DNA from: Pseudomonadota bacterium
GTDB taxonomy: Bacteria; Pseudomonadota; Gammaproteobacteria; Steroidobacterales; Steroidobacteraceae
DNA length: 64,000 nucleotides
Direction: 5' to 3'
Assembly: GCA_016705325.1 (NCBI GenBank)
Contig: JADIYJ010000001.1
Span: 1-64,000 of the forward strand
The notes under the pieces were generated by a model. That model was not told where the DNA came from. It saw only the letters and a list, made by a program, of their open reading frames with translations, and ran no database searches. Both the position numbers and the translations under genes were made by a program. Below, one piece after another: positions 8,444 through 16,465 of this stretch (its first letter is position 1; each line of letters starts with the position of its first letter).

Positions 8444-9885
8444 CCGGTTTCGGCGTAGAGCTGGCCGGATAGAGCCATTTGGATAGCGACGAGAGGGTTG
8501 TGCCCTTGGTTGGCCATGGTCTGCAGGTAGCTGGAGATACGGCAGTAGGCCTGGGCGAACTCGGCCTTACGGAAGCAGCCGCAGACTTTCTGCTTCACCT
8601 TGCTCATGCGCAGATCTCGCTCGGCACGGTTATTCGTGAAGGGAACGTTCGGATCCTGGGCGAACAACAACACGGCGCTCTCGTACTCTTTGAGTCGCTC
8701 CCAGAGGTTATGGGCATCGGATTTGGCGACCCGACCCCGGTTTGCCATTCTGCTTGCCGGGATGGGCGGGATCTCCGCTCCCCACGAGTGAGGATGTTGC
8801 GGTAGTGTTTCTGCAAGGTCTCGTACTCGCGCGGGGTAAGCCGTTTGCGCTGGCGCTTGGTGACACGGGAGCAGGTCTGCTGCAGAAGCCGCTGCATGTT
8901 GCCGGCCAGGCATAGCCGTTCGCCTCGCGGATGAAGGTCAGCTCGCGCAACAGGTGCGCGCCACAGAGCCCATGGCGGCAGTGCTCATAGGAGAGGTAGG
9001 AGGCCCAGCAGTCGTGCACGATCACCCCTCCGTAGCGCGGGATGATGCCGATGGCGGTCATCGCCTCGAGGCCGCGCTTCTCATGCACGAACTTCCAGGG
9101 TGATATCCCCTGCCGAGCAGACGTGGATCCAGTGGTTGTGCTTCTCGACGCGCAGGGAAGTCTCATCGACATGCATCGCCGGGTGGGTGAGGATCCGTTC
9201 GATGGCCATCTGCTCCCAGCGCTCGAGCGAGAGGTGCAGCTGCAGGACGTACTTCAAGATCGTGGCTTCGGAGATCACCTGACCGATGAGGTCTGAATCA
9301 TCTGCTGCACGCGCTGCAGCGAGACCATCTGGGCCATCAGCAGGTTCAGCACGTACGCCTTGATGCCCGAGCCGTACTGCAGGGGACCGGAGAAGGTCTC
9401 GGGGAACGGTGCGCGGGTCTCGGCACCGCAGTGCGGGCAGGACTTGATCTGGGCGTCGACGTGGCTCAGGACCTTCTCGAAGACGATGTCGATCTGGGTG
9501 CGCCGCTCGTGACCTTGGGGCCGGACCTCGCGCAGATCCTCCCCGCACTGCTCGCAGGAACTGACCTTGGAGACCGTAACGGTCTCGACGGTGCGGGTGT
9601 TTGCCGAGCAGCTCGGGTCGTAGGCTTTGCCCTTGGTATGGGTGCCGGCGTGGCCGATCGCGCTCTCGTCCTTCTCGGTTCGCGAGGAGGGCTTGCTGGA
9701 GTTCGCGCTGGTCTTGGTGGTGTTCTTTTCCATAAAGACCGCCATCAGCACCTGAAGCAGCAGCAGCAGCGCCTGGAACAAGGCGTGGCTTTCAGCGCTG
9801 ACCTTCCCTCGGCGGAAAGCTGCCCGAAGCGACCCTTGAGCGCCTCGAACTCCTCGCGCAGGGACTGTCGGTTGACGCTCGCCAC
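8440..9885 (-). pseudogene. tnpC: IS66-family transposase (TnpC type), multiple frame breaks
   Basis: The reconstructed protein (about 480 residues) starts at GTG 9885 with SVNRQSLREEFEALKGRFGQL, followed by a Leu-rich helix, a linker with KTSANSSKPSS, a zinc-finger-like region (CEQCGEDL and CPHCG), the first catalytic region AMHVDETSLRVE, the second region VIVHDCWASY with LLRELTFI, and the C-terminal NNRAERDLRMSKVKQKVCGCFR catalytic segment. All IS66 landmarks are present. The frame changes near 9815, 9290, 9100, 8905 and 8785, each explained by one or two bases beside a G, C or A run. Either the gene is inactivated or the sequence is error-prone here. Confidence 0.85.
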
Positions 9886-9903
9886 GAAGCCGAACCGGCC
9901 GGA

Positions 9904-10565
9904 CTACTCGACGGCCTCGACGGCCATCACCGCGGCGAGCACGGCCAGGCGCTCCCGGGCGGCAAGGCCCGATAGCGCCTCCCCAGCTCTCGGCCTTGCG
10001 CTTGATGCGTTGCCGATCGGTGTGGTCCTTCCCGGCGTAGCGGGCCCAATGCACGCGGTCGGGGTTGAGTTGAACCACACCTTCTCGGTGCGCACGCCGC
10101 CCTGGTTCATTACCTGCCTAGCTCCAGGCTGCGCCAGCCGGGAAGCTCCTGATCGTACAGGGCCGATGGGTAGCCCGAGAGAATGACCTGGCAGGGCAGG
10201 CTCCTCAGCAGCCCAAGCAGCTCCACGTGATCGTGCTCCTCGTACTCGTAGCGGTAGCGCCGATCGGAGCTGCGCGTGGCGTGCAGGTACGGCGGATCGC
10301 AGTAGAGGAGTTCCCGGCCCCGATAGTCAAAGTCCGCCAGGAACCGGTGCGCCCCCGTTCACCAGTTCCACCGGATACTCGCACTGGAATCTCTCCAGTG
10401 CGCGTTGATTCGAGGTCGATGCCGATGTTGCGCAACGCGGGGCTTGCGCTTCACGATCGCCCCGCCGCCAAGGTGACTCTCGATATACGTCTCGTGCGGA
10501 GGCATCAGCGCGATGATCGGCTGGCACAACCCCGAGGTCGCCTTGGATCCGAAATACGCGCCCAT
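9904..10565 (-). pseudogene. D12-class N6-adenine DNA methyltransferase, frame-broken
   Basis: The reconstructed product begins MGAYFGSKATSGLCQPIIA at 10565 and contains the SAM-binding segment YIESHLGGGAI (the FGGxxxx-like motif), NIGIDL, and the catalytic DPPY at about 10287-10298 (CDPPYLHATR). It then reads LPCQVILSGYPSALYD and a conserved tail (PDRVHWARYAGKDHTDRQRIKRKAESWG), ending MAVEAVE at 9904. Dam-type D12 enzymes methylate adenine N6. At least four single-base shifts (near 10440, 10400, 10345 and 10075) interrupt it. It lies wholly inside the IS66-like element, just upstream of and on the same strand as the transposase, so it is a passenger gene. Confidence 0.82.
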
Positions 10566-10663
10566 CGCTGCCTGACCCGTGCCCTTGGAAGGATTGGGAA
10601 GCAGCGTAGTACCCGTTCTCTACATTGTCAAGCCCCCGATCGCCGATGCAAACGACTTGGGGC

Positions 10664-10683
10664 GTGAGTAGTTACGTTGTTTC
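10664..10683. repeat. Right terminal inverted repeat plus target duplication
   Basis: GTGAGTAGTTAC (10664-10675) is the element tip and GTTGTTTC (10676-10683) the target duplication. The duplication overlaps the TGA stop (10682-10684, minus strand) of the neighbouring membrane protein gene, which is thereby left intact. Confidence 0.85.
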
Positions 10684-11440
10684 AATGTCGAGCCGTCGCC
10701 GGCCGCTGTGGAATGAACGCTATGCAGGCGACGATGAACGCCAGCAGCACGGCCGACGCGCCAAACCGGCTCAGGTCGAGGCCACCCGCGCTCAGCGGCT
10801 TGTCGAGGAAATCACCGACGACCGCGCCGAGTGGTCGCGTCAGCACGAAGGCGGCCCAGAACAACGCCGTGTGTGAAATCCTCGTCCAGCGGTACGCAAC
10901 GGCGACCATGGCGAGCAGCACCGTGAAAATGGCCATTCCGCCGAGGTAGCCGAGCCCCGCGGTGTCGGCTGTCCAGTCGCCGAGTGCGGTGCCCAGCGTC
11001 TGCGAGAACATGATCGTGAGCCAGTAGAAAACTTCGGACTGGGGTGAGCTGACCGAATCGACTGCGACCGTGCCGAGCATCCAGCGCCAGGCCGCGAGCG
11101 AACCGAGCAGCAACACGAGCAGCAGCAGGCTGCCGCCGGGATAGCCGATGCCGAGCGAGCGATCCGCGAAATCGGCCAGCGTCGTGCCGAGCGTGGTCGA
11201 CGCGATGATCGTGCCCCAGTACAGGAACGGGCTGAAGCGCGGCGCCCGGATCTGTGCGGTGACGGCGACGGCCATGATGGCGGCAAACACGCCGGTGGCG
11301 GCGAGGTAGCCGAGGTTCATCGACATCGAAACCGCGTCGCCCGCAGTTTCGCCGAGCGTCGTGGCGGCGATCTTGATCAGCCAGAAGACCAGCGTGACTT
11401 CGGGGACTTTGGCGGCGGTGTGATCGATGGGTTCGGTCAT
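10682..11440 (-). CDS. Four-repeat integral membrane protein (COG4705-like)
   Basis: A 252-residue protein made almost entirely of membrane helices. A motif of the type T-x-G-x-x-x-x-D recurs four times (KIAATTLGETAGDAVS, IIASTTLGTTLADFAD, MFSQTLGTALGDWTAD, VLTRPLGAVVGDFLDK) at about 55-65 residue intervals, showing internal duplication. It starts MTEPIDHTAAKVPEVTLVFWLIK, as in the COG4705 'uncharacterised membrane-anchored protein' group. The function is unknown; regularly spaced Asp residues in membrane helices would fit a cation or metal transporter, which is inference. The IS66-like element has inserted exactly at its stop codon and the IS4 element lies about 60 bases before its start, so its promoter may be altered. 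Confidence 0.85.
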   Translation of the reverse strand: MTEPIDHTAAKVPEVTLVFWLIKIAATTLGETAGDAVSMSMNLGYLAATGVFAAIMAVAVTAQIRAPRFSPFLYWGTIIASTTLGTTLADFADRSLGIGYPGGSLLLLVLLLGSLAAWRWMLGTVAVDSVSSPQSEVFYWLTIMFSQTLGTALGDWTADTAGLGYLGGMAIFTVLLAMVAVAYRWTRISHTALFWAAFVLTRPLGAVVGDFLDKPLSAGGLDLSRFGASAVLLAFIVACIAFIPQRPATARH

Positions 11441-11498
11441 GCTGCCTTGCTACGTGCACTGTAGTGGAATTTGTCCGGGTGCATTTCAAATCCTGAAC

Positions 11499-12821
11499 CA
11501 GTAGTGTCCGGTTAATTTGAAGTCAGCCGTCCGTAAAGCAAATGCTGACGCGGGTTTCGAGAGATTCATGGGTGTCCACGATTTGAATTTCGGTTCTTCC
11601 GTTTGCGATGCTCGCGGTTTGAACGACCCGGAGTGACGCATGAACTTGGCAAGACGCTGTTCGCGCAGGTGATGGAGTTCGTGCCGTGGAAGACCTTCGG
11701 TCAGATCGTCGAGCGCCACCAGGGCGACGCAGGCGTGCGCACGTTGGGCTGCGCCGACTTGTTTCGCGTGATGGCCTTCGCGCAGCTCACCTGGCGCGAG
11801 TCGCTGCGCGACATCAGGCTTGCCTGGCGGCAATCAACCCAGCGCTGTTCCACATGGGGCTGAAGGCGCCGCCGGCACGCTCGACGCTGTCCGACGCGCT
11901 GAACCGGCGCGACTGGCGCATCTATCACGCGCTCGCTCAACGGCTGATTGCGCGCGCCCGAGCGCTCTATGCCCAGGAGCCTTCCGTACTGGAACTCGAT
12001 GCCAGCGTCTACGCGCTGGACGCCACCACCATCGATCTGTGCCTGAGTCTGTTCGAGTGGGCGCCATTTCGCTCGACCAAGGCGGCCATCAAGCTGCACA
12101 CGCTGCTGGACTTGCGCGGTGCGATCCCCGCCTTCATCCACATCAGCGATGGCAAGTTGCACGACGTGAACGTGCTGGACATCCTGCCCGTCGAAGCCGG
12201 ATCCTTCTACGTGATGGATCGAGGCTACGTGGACTTCCAGCGGCTGTACGCGATGCATCAGGCGGGCGCCTTCTTCGTCACGCGCGCCAAAGAGGGGAAT
12301 GGATGCGCGGCGCGTCTACTCGGCTGCCGCAGACCGTGCCAGTGGCGTGATCTGCGATCAGCGCATCGTGTTCAACGGCTTCTACGCGGCCAAGAACTAT
12401 CCGGAGCATCTGCGCCGCGTGCGTTTCAAGGACCCGGAGTCGGGCAAGACGCTGGTGTTCCTGACCAACAACACCAGCCTGCCAGCCTTGACGATCGCTG
12501 CGCTCTACAAGAGCCGCTGGCAGGTGGAGTTGTTCTTCAAGTGGATCAAGCAGCACCTGCGCATCAAGCGCTTCCTCGGTACCAGCGAGAACGCGGTGAA
12601 GACACAGGTCTGGTGCGCCATCGCCACGTATGTGCTGATCGCCATCGTCAAGAAGGAGCTTCATCTCGATGCTTCGCTGTACACCTGTCTACAGATCCTG
12701 TCGGTCTCGGTCTTCGAGAAAACCGAGGTTTCATGCGCCTTGCAGCCCGATCGCTCTCTGCCAGAACCGCCCGATCCGGCTAACCAATTGGTCTTGTTCG
12801 ACTTTTAACCGGACACTACTG
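11499..12821 (+). mobile_element. IS4-family insertion sequence with target duplication
   Basis: A 1,323-bp element with perfect 17-bp terminal inverted repeats: CAGTAGTGTCCGGTTAA at 11499-11515 and its complement at 12805-12821. The direct repeat ATCCTGAAC flanks it (11490-11498 and 12822-12830); the next base is also shared, so the duplication may be 10 bp, within the IS4 range. One transposase gene fills the interior. The insertion lies between the COG4705-like gene and a decayed toxin gene and disrupts no recognisable frame. Confidence 0.92.
11640..12808 (+). pseudogene. IS4-family transposase, three frame breaks
   Basis: The reconstructed protein of about 385 residues starts at ATG 11640 with a GKTLFAQVMEFVPWKTFGQIV segment, followed by the catalytic DATTIDL, the MDRGYVDF region and YKSRWQVELFFKWIK. 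The last fits the IS4 signature Y-x2-R-x3-E-x6-K. The tail ends PANQLVLFDF at 12808. Frame changes are needed just after the start (about 11647), near 11822 (one missing G in the CATCAGG context) and near 12293 (an extra base in AGGGGAA). With perfect inverted repeats and a target duplication, the copy looks recent, which makes sequencing error a real possibility. Confidence 0.85.
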
Positions 12822-12895
12822 ATCCTGAACCTTGGAAAATCGGCAAGTCAACGGCGACTTTCACCGGGCAAGGCCGGCACCACCGGACCGCTCAT

Positions 12896-13024
12896 TCATC
12901 TGTGGGTGAAGCGCTTCACGCCCGCTTTGCGCGCCGCTTTCGCGAGATCCGCGTCCAGGGTGGCAAGCGGCAGCCCGGCTCGCGGCGCAAGCTCGAGGTA
13001 GGAGGCGTCGAGCACGAAGTTCAC
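12896..13024 (-). pseudogene. Vestigial PIN-domain toxin with in-frame internal deletion
   Basis: A 42-residue frame starting at GTG 13024. It begins NFVLDAS, the first strand of a VapC-like PIN domain with its metal-binding Asp, and passes directly into YLELAPRAGLPLATLDADLAKAARKAGV, the usual C-terminal helix and strand. The central 80-90 residues of the family, with two of the acidic residues, are missing, so RNase activity is not expected. The antitoxin stop and this start overlap (GTGA), as in intact vapBC operons. Confidence 0.8.
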
Positions 13025-13272
13025 TCGCGGCCTTCCTCGATGAGCGACTTGATGCTCGGTTTGCGGTCTGGCTTGACGGGGCTGTCACGCAGGAAGGCCT
13101 GGAACTTCTCGATGGCCGCCCGTGCGTCCGGCGCCCGGGCGGTCTCGCTCGGCACGAGGTCCGCAATCGCTGCGCCACGGTTGGTGATGGTAAAGCGCTT
13201 GCCGGCCTTCACCTGCCGCAGCAGTTCGGGCAGCCGCGTCTTGCCGTCGCAGGCGCCGATTTCGGTCTTCAT
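13021..13272 (-). CDS. Phd/YefM-type antitoxin
   Basis: An 83-residue antitoxin. Residues 1-55 have the Phd/YefM pattern: a short strand, LPELLRQVKAGKRFTITNRGAAIADLVPS (DNA-binding and dimer domain), then a charged helical tail (IEKFQAFLRDSPVKPDRKPSIKSLIEEGRE) that would wrap the cognate PIN toxin. It is translationally coupled to the toxin remnant downstream, whose centre is deleted, so this antitoxin is now an orphan. It might still repress its own promoter or neutralise a related PIN toxin, which is inference. Confidence 0.88.
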   Translation of the reverse strand: MKTEIGACDGKTRLPELLRQVKAGKRFTITNRGAAIADLVPSETARAPDARAAIEKFQAFLRDSPVKPDRKPSIKSLIEEGRE

Positions 13273-13284
13273 GGCGGCGGCTTC

Positions 13285-15057
13285 TCAGTGACCGTGCGGC
13301 GCGACGTCCGGCGCCGCGGCCATCGGCTTCGCCGGCTGCGGCTGCAACGAATCCTTGAGCTCGCGCCGCAGGATCTTGCCGACGTTGGTCTTCGGCAGTT
13401 CGTCGCGGAAGTACACGCGCTTCGGCACCTTGTAGCCGGTCAGCTCCCTGCGGCAGTGCTCGATCAGCGCTTCTTCCGTCAGCGCAGGGTCCTTGCGCAC
13501 GACGAACAGCGCGACCACCTCGCCCGCGCGTTCGTCAGGCTGCGCCACCGCGGCCACTTCGAGCACGCCCGGACACGTCACGGCGACGCCTTCCACCTCG
13601 TTCGGGTACACGTTGAAGCCCGACACGAGGATCATGTCCTTCTTGCGGTCCTCGATGTAGACGAAGCCGTTCGCATCCATGTAGCCGATGTCGCCCGTGC
13701 GCAGCACCTGGCCCGGCAACATGACCTTGTCGGTCTCGTCGGGACGGTTCCAGTAGCAGCGCATCACCTGCGGGCCTGCCACGCAGATTTCGCCGGACTG
13801 GCCCTGCGGCAGGACATTGCCGTCGTCGTCGCGGATGGTGACGATCGTCGACGAGATCGGCAGGCCGATCGAGCCGTTGAAGTCGTCGCCCGGCCGGTTG
13901 ATGCACGCGGCGGGCGAGGTCTCGGTGAGGCCCCACGCCTGTGTCAGGACGTTGCCGGTGACGGCCTTCCAGCGCTCGGCCACGGCCTGCTGCACGGCCA
14001 TGCCGCCGCCCAGGCTCACGCGCAGTCCGCTGAAATCCAGGTTGTCGAAGCCCCTGGTGTGCAGCAACGCATTGAACAGCGTGTTGACGCCGGCGAAGAA
14101 CGAGAAACGGTACTGCGCCAGCTCCTTGACGAAGGCGGCGAAGTCGCGCGGGTTCGGAATCAGGATGTTGTGCGCGCCGAGCTTGATCATCGTCAGGCTG
14201 TTCGCCGTGAGCGCGAAGATGTGATACAGCGGCAGCGCCGTGATCGCGATCAGTGGCTCGTCCGGCTTCAGTTCCGCGCGGATCCACGCCTCGGACTGCA
14301 GCACGTTGGCGATGAGGTTGCGGTGCGTGAGCACCGCGCCCTTCGACACGCCCGTCGTGCCGCCGGTGTACTGCAGGAACGCAATGTCCTCGTGCCCGAG
14401 TTCGACGCGCTCCAGGTTCTCGTAGCGACCCTTGCTCAAGGCTTCGATCAGGCTCACCGCGCCGGGCAGGCTGTACTCCGGCACCTGCTTCTTCACGTGG
14501 CGCAGCGCGAAGTTGACCAGCAGCGATTTCGGGAAGGCGAGCAGGTCGCCGACGCCGGTGACGATCACGGTGTCGAGCCGCACCTCGTGCTGCACCTCGG
14601 CCAGGGTGTGCGCGAAGTTCTCCAGGATCAGGATCGCCCGCGCGCCGGAATCGTGCAGCTGGTGCTGCAGTTCACGCGGCGTGTACATCGGGTTGGTGTT
14701 GACGATCGTGAGGCCTGCCCGGAACGCGCCGAGGATCGCGACCGGGTACTGCAGCACGTTCGGCAGCATCAGCGCGATGCGGTCACCCTTGCGCAGCCGG
14801 GCGACCTGCTGCAGATACGCGGCGAAGCGATTCGCGAGCACGTCGAGGTCGCCATAAGTGAGCGTACGGTCCATGCAGGTGAAGCACGGCCGGTCGCGAT
14901 GCGCGGCGATGGCCTGCTCGATCAACTCGCGCAGCGAGCGGTACCCGGACGGATTGATTTCGGCCGGCACGCCGGCCGGGTAATGCTGCAGCCAGATCTT
15001 TTCCAAGACGGGTCCCCTGGTGTTTGCGCCCGCGGGCGTGGCCGCGGGCAGCGTCAT
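13285..15057 (-). CDS. fadD: Long-chain fatty acid-CoA ligase
   Basis: FadD activates fatty acids to acyl-CoA through an acyl-adenylate at the inner membrane. The 590-residue protein has the P-loop-like motif YTGGTTGVSKGA at residues 230-241, the WGLTETSPA adenine-site motif (about 370-378), the GDIGYMDANGFVYIEDRKKDMI segment (about 460-485) and the C-terminal catalytic Lys in PKTNVGKILRREL. The start at ATG 15057 adds about 18 residues before the usual EKIWLQHYPAGVPAEI; an in-frame TTG at that point is an alternative. It could supply acyl-CoA to the wax ester locus 9 kb away. Confidence 0.95.
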   Translation of the reverse strand: MTLPAATPAGANTRGPVLEKIWLQHYPAGVPAEINPSGYRSLRELIEQAIAAHRDRPCFTCMDRTLTYGDLDVLANRFAAYLQQVARLRKGDRIALMLPNVLQYPVAILGAFRAGLTIVNTNPMYTPRELQHQLHDSGARAILILENFAHTLAEVQHEVRLDTVIVTGVGDLLAFPKSLLVNFALRHVKKQVPEYSLPGAVSLIEALSKGRYENLERVELGHEDIAFLQYTGGTTGVSKGAVLTHRNLIANVLQSEAWIRAELKPDEPLIAITALPLYHIFALTANSLTMIKLGAHNILIPNPRDFAAFVKELAQYRFSFFAGVNTLFNALLHTRGFDNLDFSGLRVSLGGGMAVQQAVAERWKAVTGNVLTQAWGLTETSPAACINRPGDDFNGSIGLPISSTIVTIRDDDGNVLPQGQSGEICVAGPQVMRCYWNRPDETDKVMLPGQVLRTGDIGYMDANGFVYIEDRKKDMILVSGFNVYPNEVEGVAVTCPGVLEVAAVAQPDERAGEVVALFVVRKDPALTEEALIEHCRRELTGYKVPKRVYFRDELPKTNVGKILRRELKDSLQPQPAKPMAAAPDVAPHGH

Positions 15058-15122
15058 CCGGTCTATATAACAGCGCGGCAGTCCAAAAACACCGACTCGT
15101 GATCCGCAGAAATCGGTAGCGG

Positions 15123-15788
15123 CTACGGCCGGAGCAGCAGCGGCTGCAGGTGTGGCCAGACCTCGTCCAGCAACCGCGGCTGGGCGGCCGCCGTCGGATG
15201 GATGCCGTCTTCCTGGAAGAGCGCCTCGTCCTGGGCCACGTTCGCGAGCAGAAAAGGCACGCTCGGCAGCTTGTATTGCCGCGCCAGGTCGCCATACAGG
15301 CCGTAGAAGTCGCGGGTGTAGGCGGGGCCGTAGTTGGGCGGGATTCTCATGCCGACCAGCAGGACCTTCGCCCCGGCCTGCTGCGAACTGCGCACGATGG
15401 CCGCGAAATTCCGGTGGATGTCGGCGACGGGGAGGCCACGCAGACCGTCGTTGCCGCCCAGTTCGACGATGACGATTGCCGGGCGATGCGTGGCCAGGGC
15501 GCGGGGCAGCCGGGCCAGCGCGCCGCCGGTGGTCTCACCGCTCGAACTGGCGTTGACGACGCGGTGACCGTACCCTTTGGCGCGCAAGCGGGTCTGCAGC
15601 AGGGCCACCCAGCCCTGTTCGACTCGAATTCCGTACCCCGCGCTGAGGCTGTCGCCCAGGACCAGGATGGTGGGGGCGGCCGCCGGCGCGTCCGCTGCCC
15701 GGGCCGCAACGGTCATGCCGCAGGCAAGCAGGACGAGGCACAGGACACGAATGGCAGCGAGCGAAAAGCAGGCTTTGATGAACGACAC
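15123..15788 (-). CDS. tesA: Multifunctional esterase/acyl-CoA thioesterase I (SGNH)
   Basis: TesA is a periplasmic SGNH hydrolase with thioesterase, lysophospholipase and arylesterase activity. The catalytic blocks are visible: GDSLSAGYG (nucleophile Ser about residue 47), NASSSGETT (block II Gly), GGNDGLRG (block III Asn) and DGIHPTAAAQ (Asp/His). The N-terminus, MSFIKACFSLAAIRVLCLVLLACG and then AARAADA, is a signal peptide. The GTG at 15788 gives this complete signal and overlaps the divergent ybbA start by 11 bases; the next Met would destroy it. The 221-residue length and the divergent tesA-ybbA arrangement are typical of proteobacteria. Confidence 0.9.
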   Translation of the reverse strand: MSFIKACFSLAAIRVLCLVLLACGMTVAARAADAPAAAPTILVLGDSLSAGYGIRVEQGWVALLQTRLRAKGYGHRVVNASSSGETTGGALARLPRALATHRPAIVIVELGGNDGLRGLPVADIHRNFAAIVRSSQQAGAKVLLVGMRIPPNYGPAYTRDFYGLYGDLARQYKLPSVPFLLANVAQDEALFQEDGIHPTAAAQPRLLDEVWPHLQPLLLRP

Positions 15789-16458
15789 GACGGTGGTGCT
15801 GGCGGCGGAAGGGCTCGGCAAGCAGGTTAGCAGTCCCGAGGGAACGCTGGCCATTCTGGCGGACGTGTCGCTGTCGATCCGGCGCGGCGAATCCGTTGCG
15901 ATCATCGGCGCGTCCGGCGCCGGCAAGTCGACGCTGCTCGCCTTGCTCGCGGGCCTCGACGAACCGACCTCCGGCCGTGCATTGCTGTCGGGCAGCGACC
16001 TGACGCAGCTCGACGAGGACGGTCGCGCCGCGGTGCGGGCCCGCCACGTCGGCTTTGTCTTCCAGTCCTTCCACCTGGTGCCGTCGCTCACGGCCATCGA
16101 GAACGTGATGCTGCCGCTCGAACTCGCGCGTCGGCCCGATGCGCGCGCCGCTGCACGCGAAGTGCTCGGTCGCGTGGGCCTGGCCGAACGCGTCGGTCAT
16201 TATCCAAGGCAACTGTCGGGCGGGGAGCAGCAGCGCGTCGCCATCGCGCGCGCGTTCGTGCGCGAACCGGACGTGCTGTTCGCCGACGAGCCGACCGGCA
16301 ACCTCGACGCCGCGACCGGCGAGAAGATCATGGACCTGCTGTTCGGTCTCAACCGCGCGACGCAGACCACGCTCGTGCTCGTCACGCACGACCGGCAACT
16401 CGCCCAACGCTGCGACCGCATCGTCCGTCTCGAAGCCGGACGCGTCGTCCCGGGTTGA
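15778..16458 (+). CDS. ybbA: ABC transporter ATP-binding protein, YbbA type
   Basis: A 226-residue MacB/LolD-type ATPase. Walker A GASGAGKST is near residues 43-51, the Q-loop FVFQSFHL near 98, the signature LSGGEQQRVAIARAF near 145, and Walker B VLFADEPTGNLD near 167. It drives the YbbP permease encoded eight bases downstream. The substrate of YbbAP is unknown; the LolD-like ATPase and FtsX-like permease suggest envelope lipid or mechanotransmission work rather than solute import. It starts within the tesA start region on the other strand. Confidence 0.92.
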   Translation: MNDTTVVLAAEGLGKQVSSPEGTLAILADVSLSIRRGESVAIIGASGAGKSTLLALLAGLDEPTSGRALLSGSDLTQLDEDGRAAVRARHVGFVFQSFHLVPSLTAIENVMLPLELARRPDARAAAREVLGRVGLAERVGHYPRQLSGGEQQRVAIARAFVREPDVLFADEPTGNLDAATGEKIMDLLFGLNRATQTTLVLVTHDRQLAQRCDRIVRLEAGRVVPG

Positions 16459-16465
16459 GCTGACG

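Larger units (their letters stand above)
8432..10675 (-). mobile_element. IS66-like element carrying an adenine methyltransferase gene
   Basis: A 2,244-bp element. The left end begins GTAACTGCTCAC at 8432 and the right end reads GTAACTACTCAC inward from 10675, so 11 of 12 terminal bases match; 5'-GTAA ends are typical of IS66 elements. An 8-bp direct repeat, GTTGTTTC, flanks it exactly (8424-8431 and 10676-10683), the duplication size expected for IS66. Inside, on the minus strand, are a D12-class DNA adenine methyltransferase gene (promoter-proximal) and then a single transposase gene of TnpC type. No tnpA or tnpB is seen, as in the ISBst12-like subgroup. Both genes show several frame breaks, so the copy as read is inactive. 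Confidence 0.88.
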
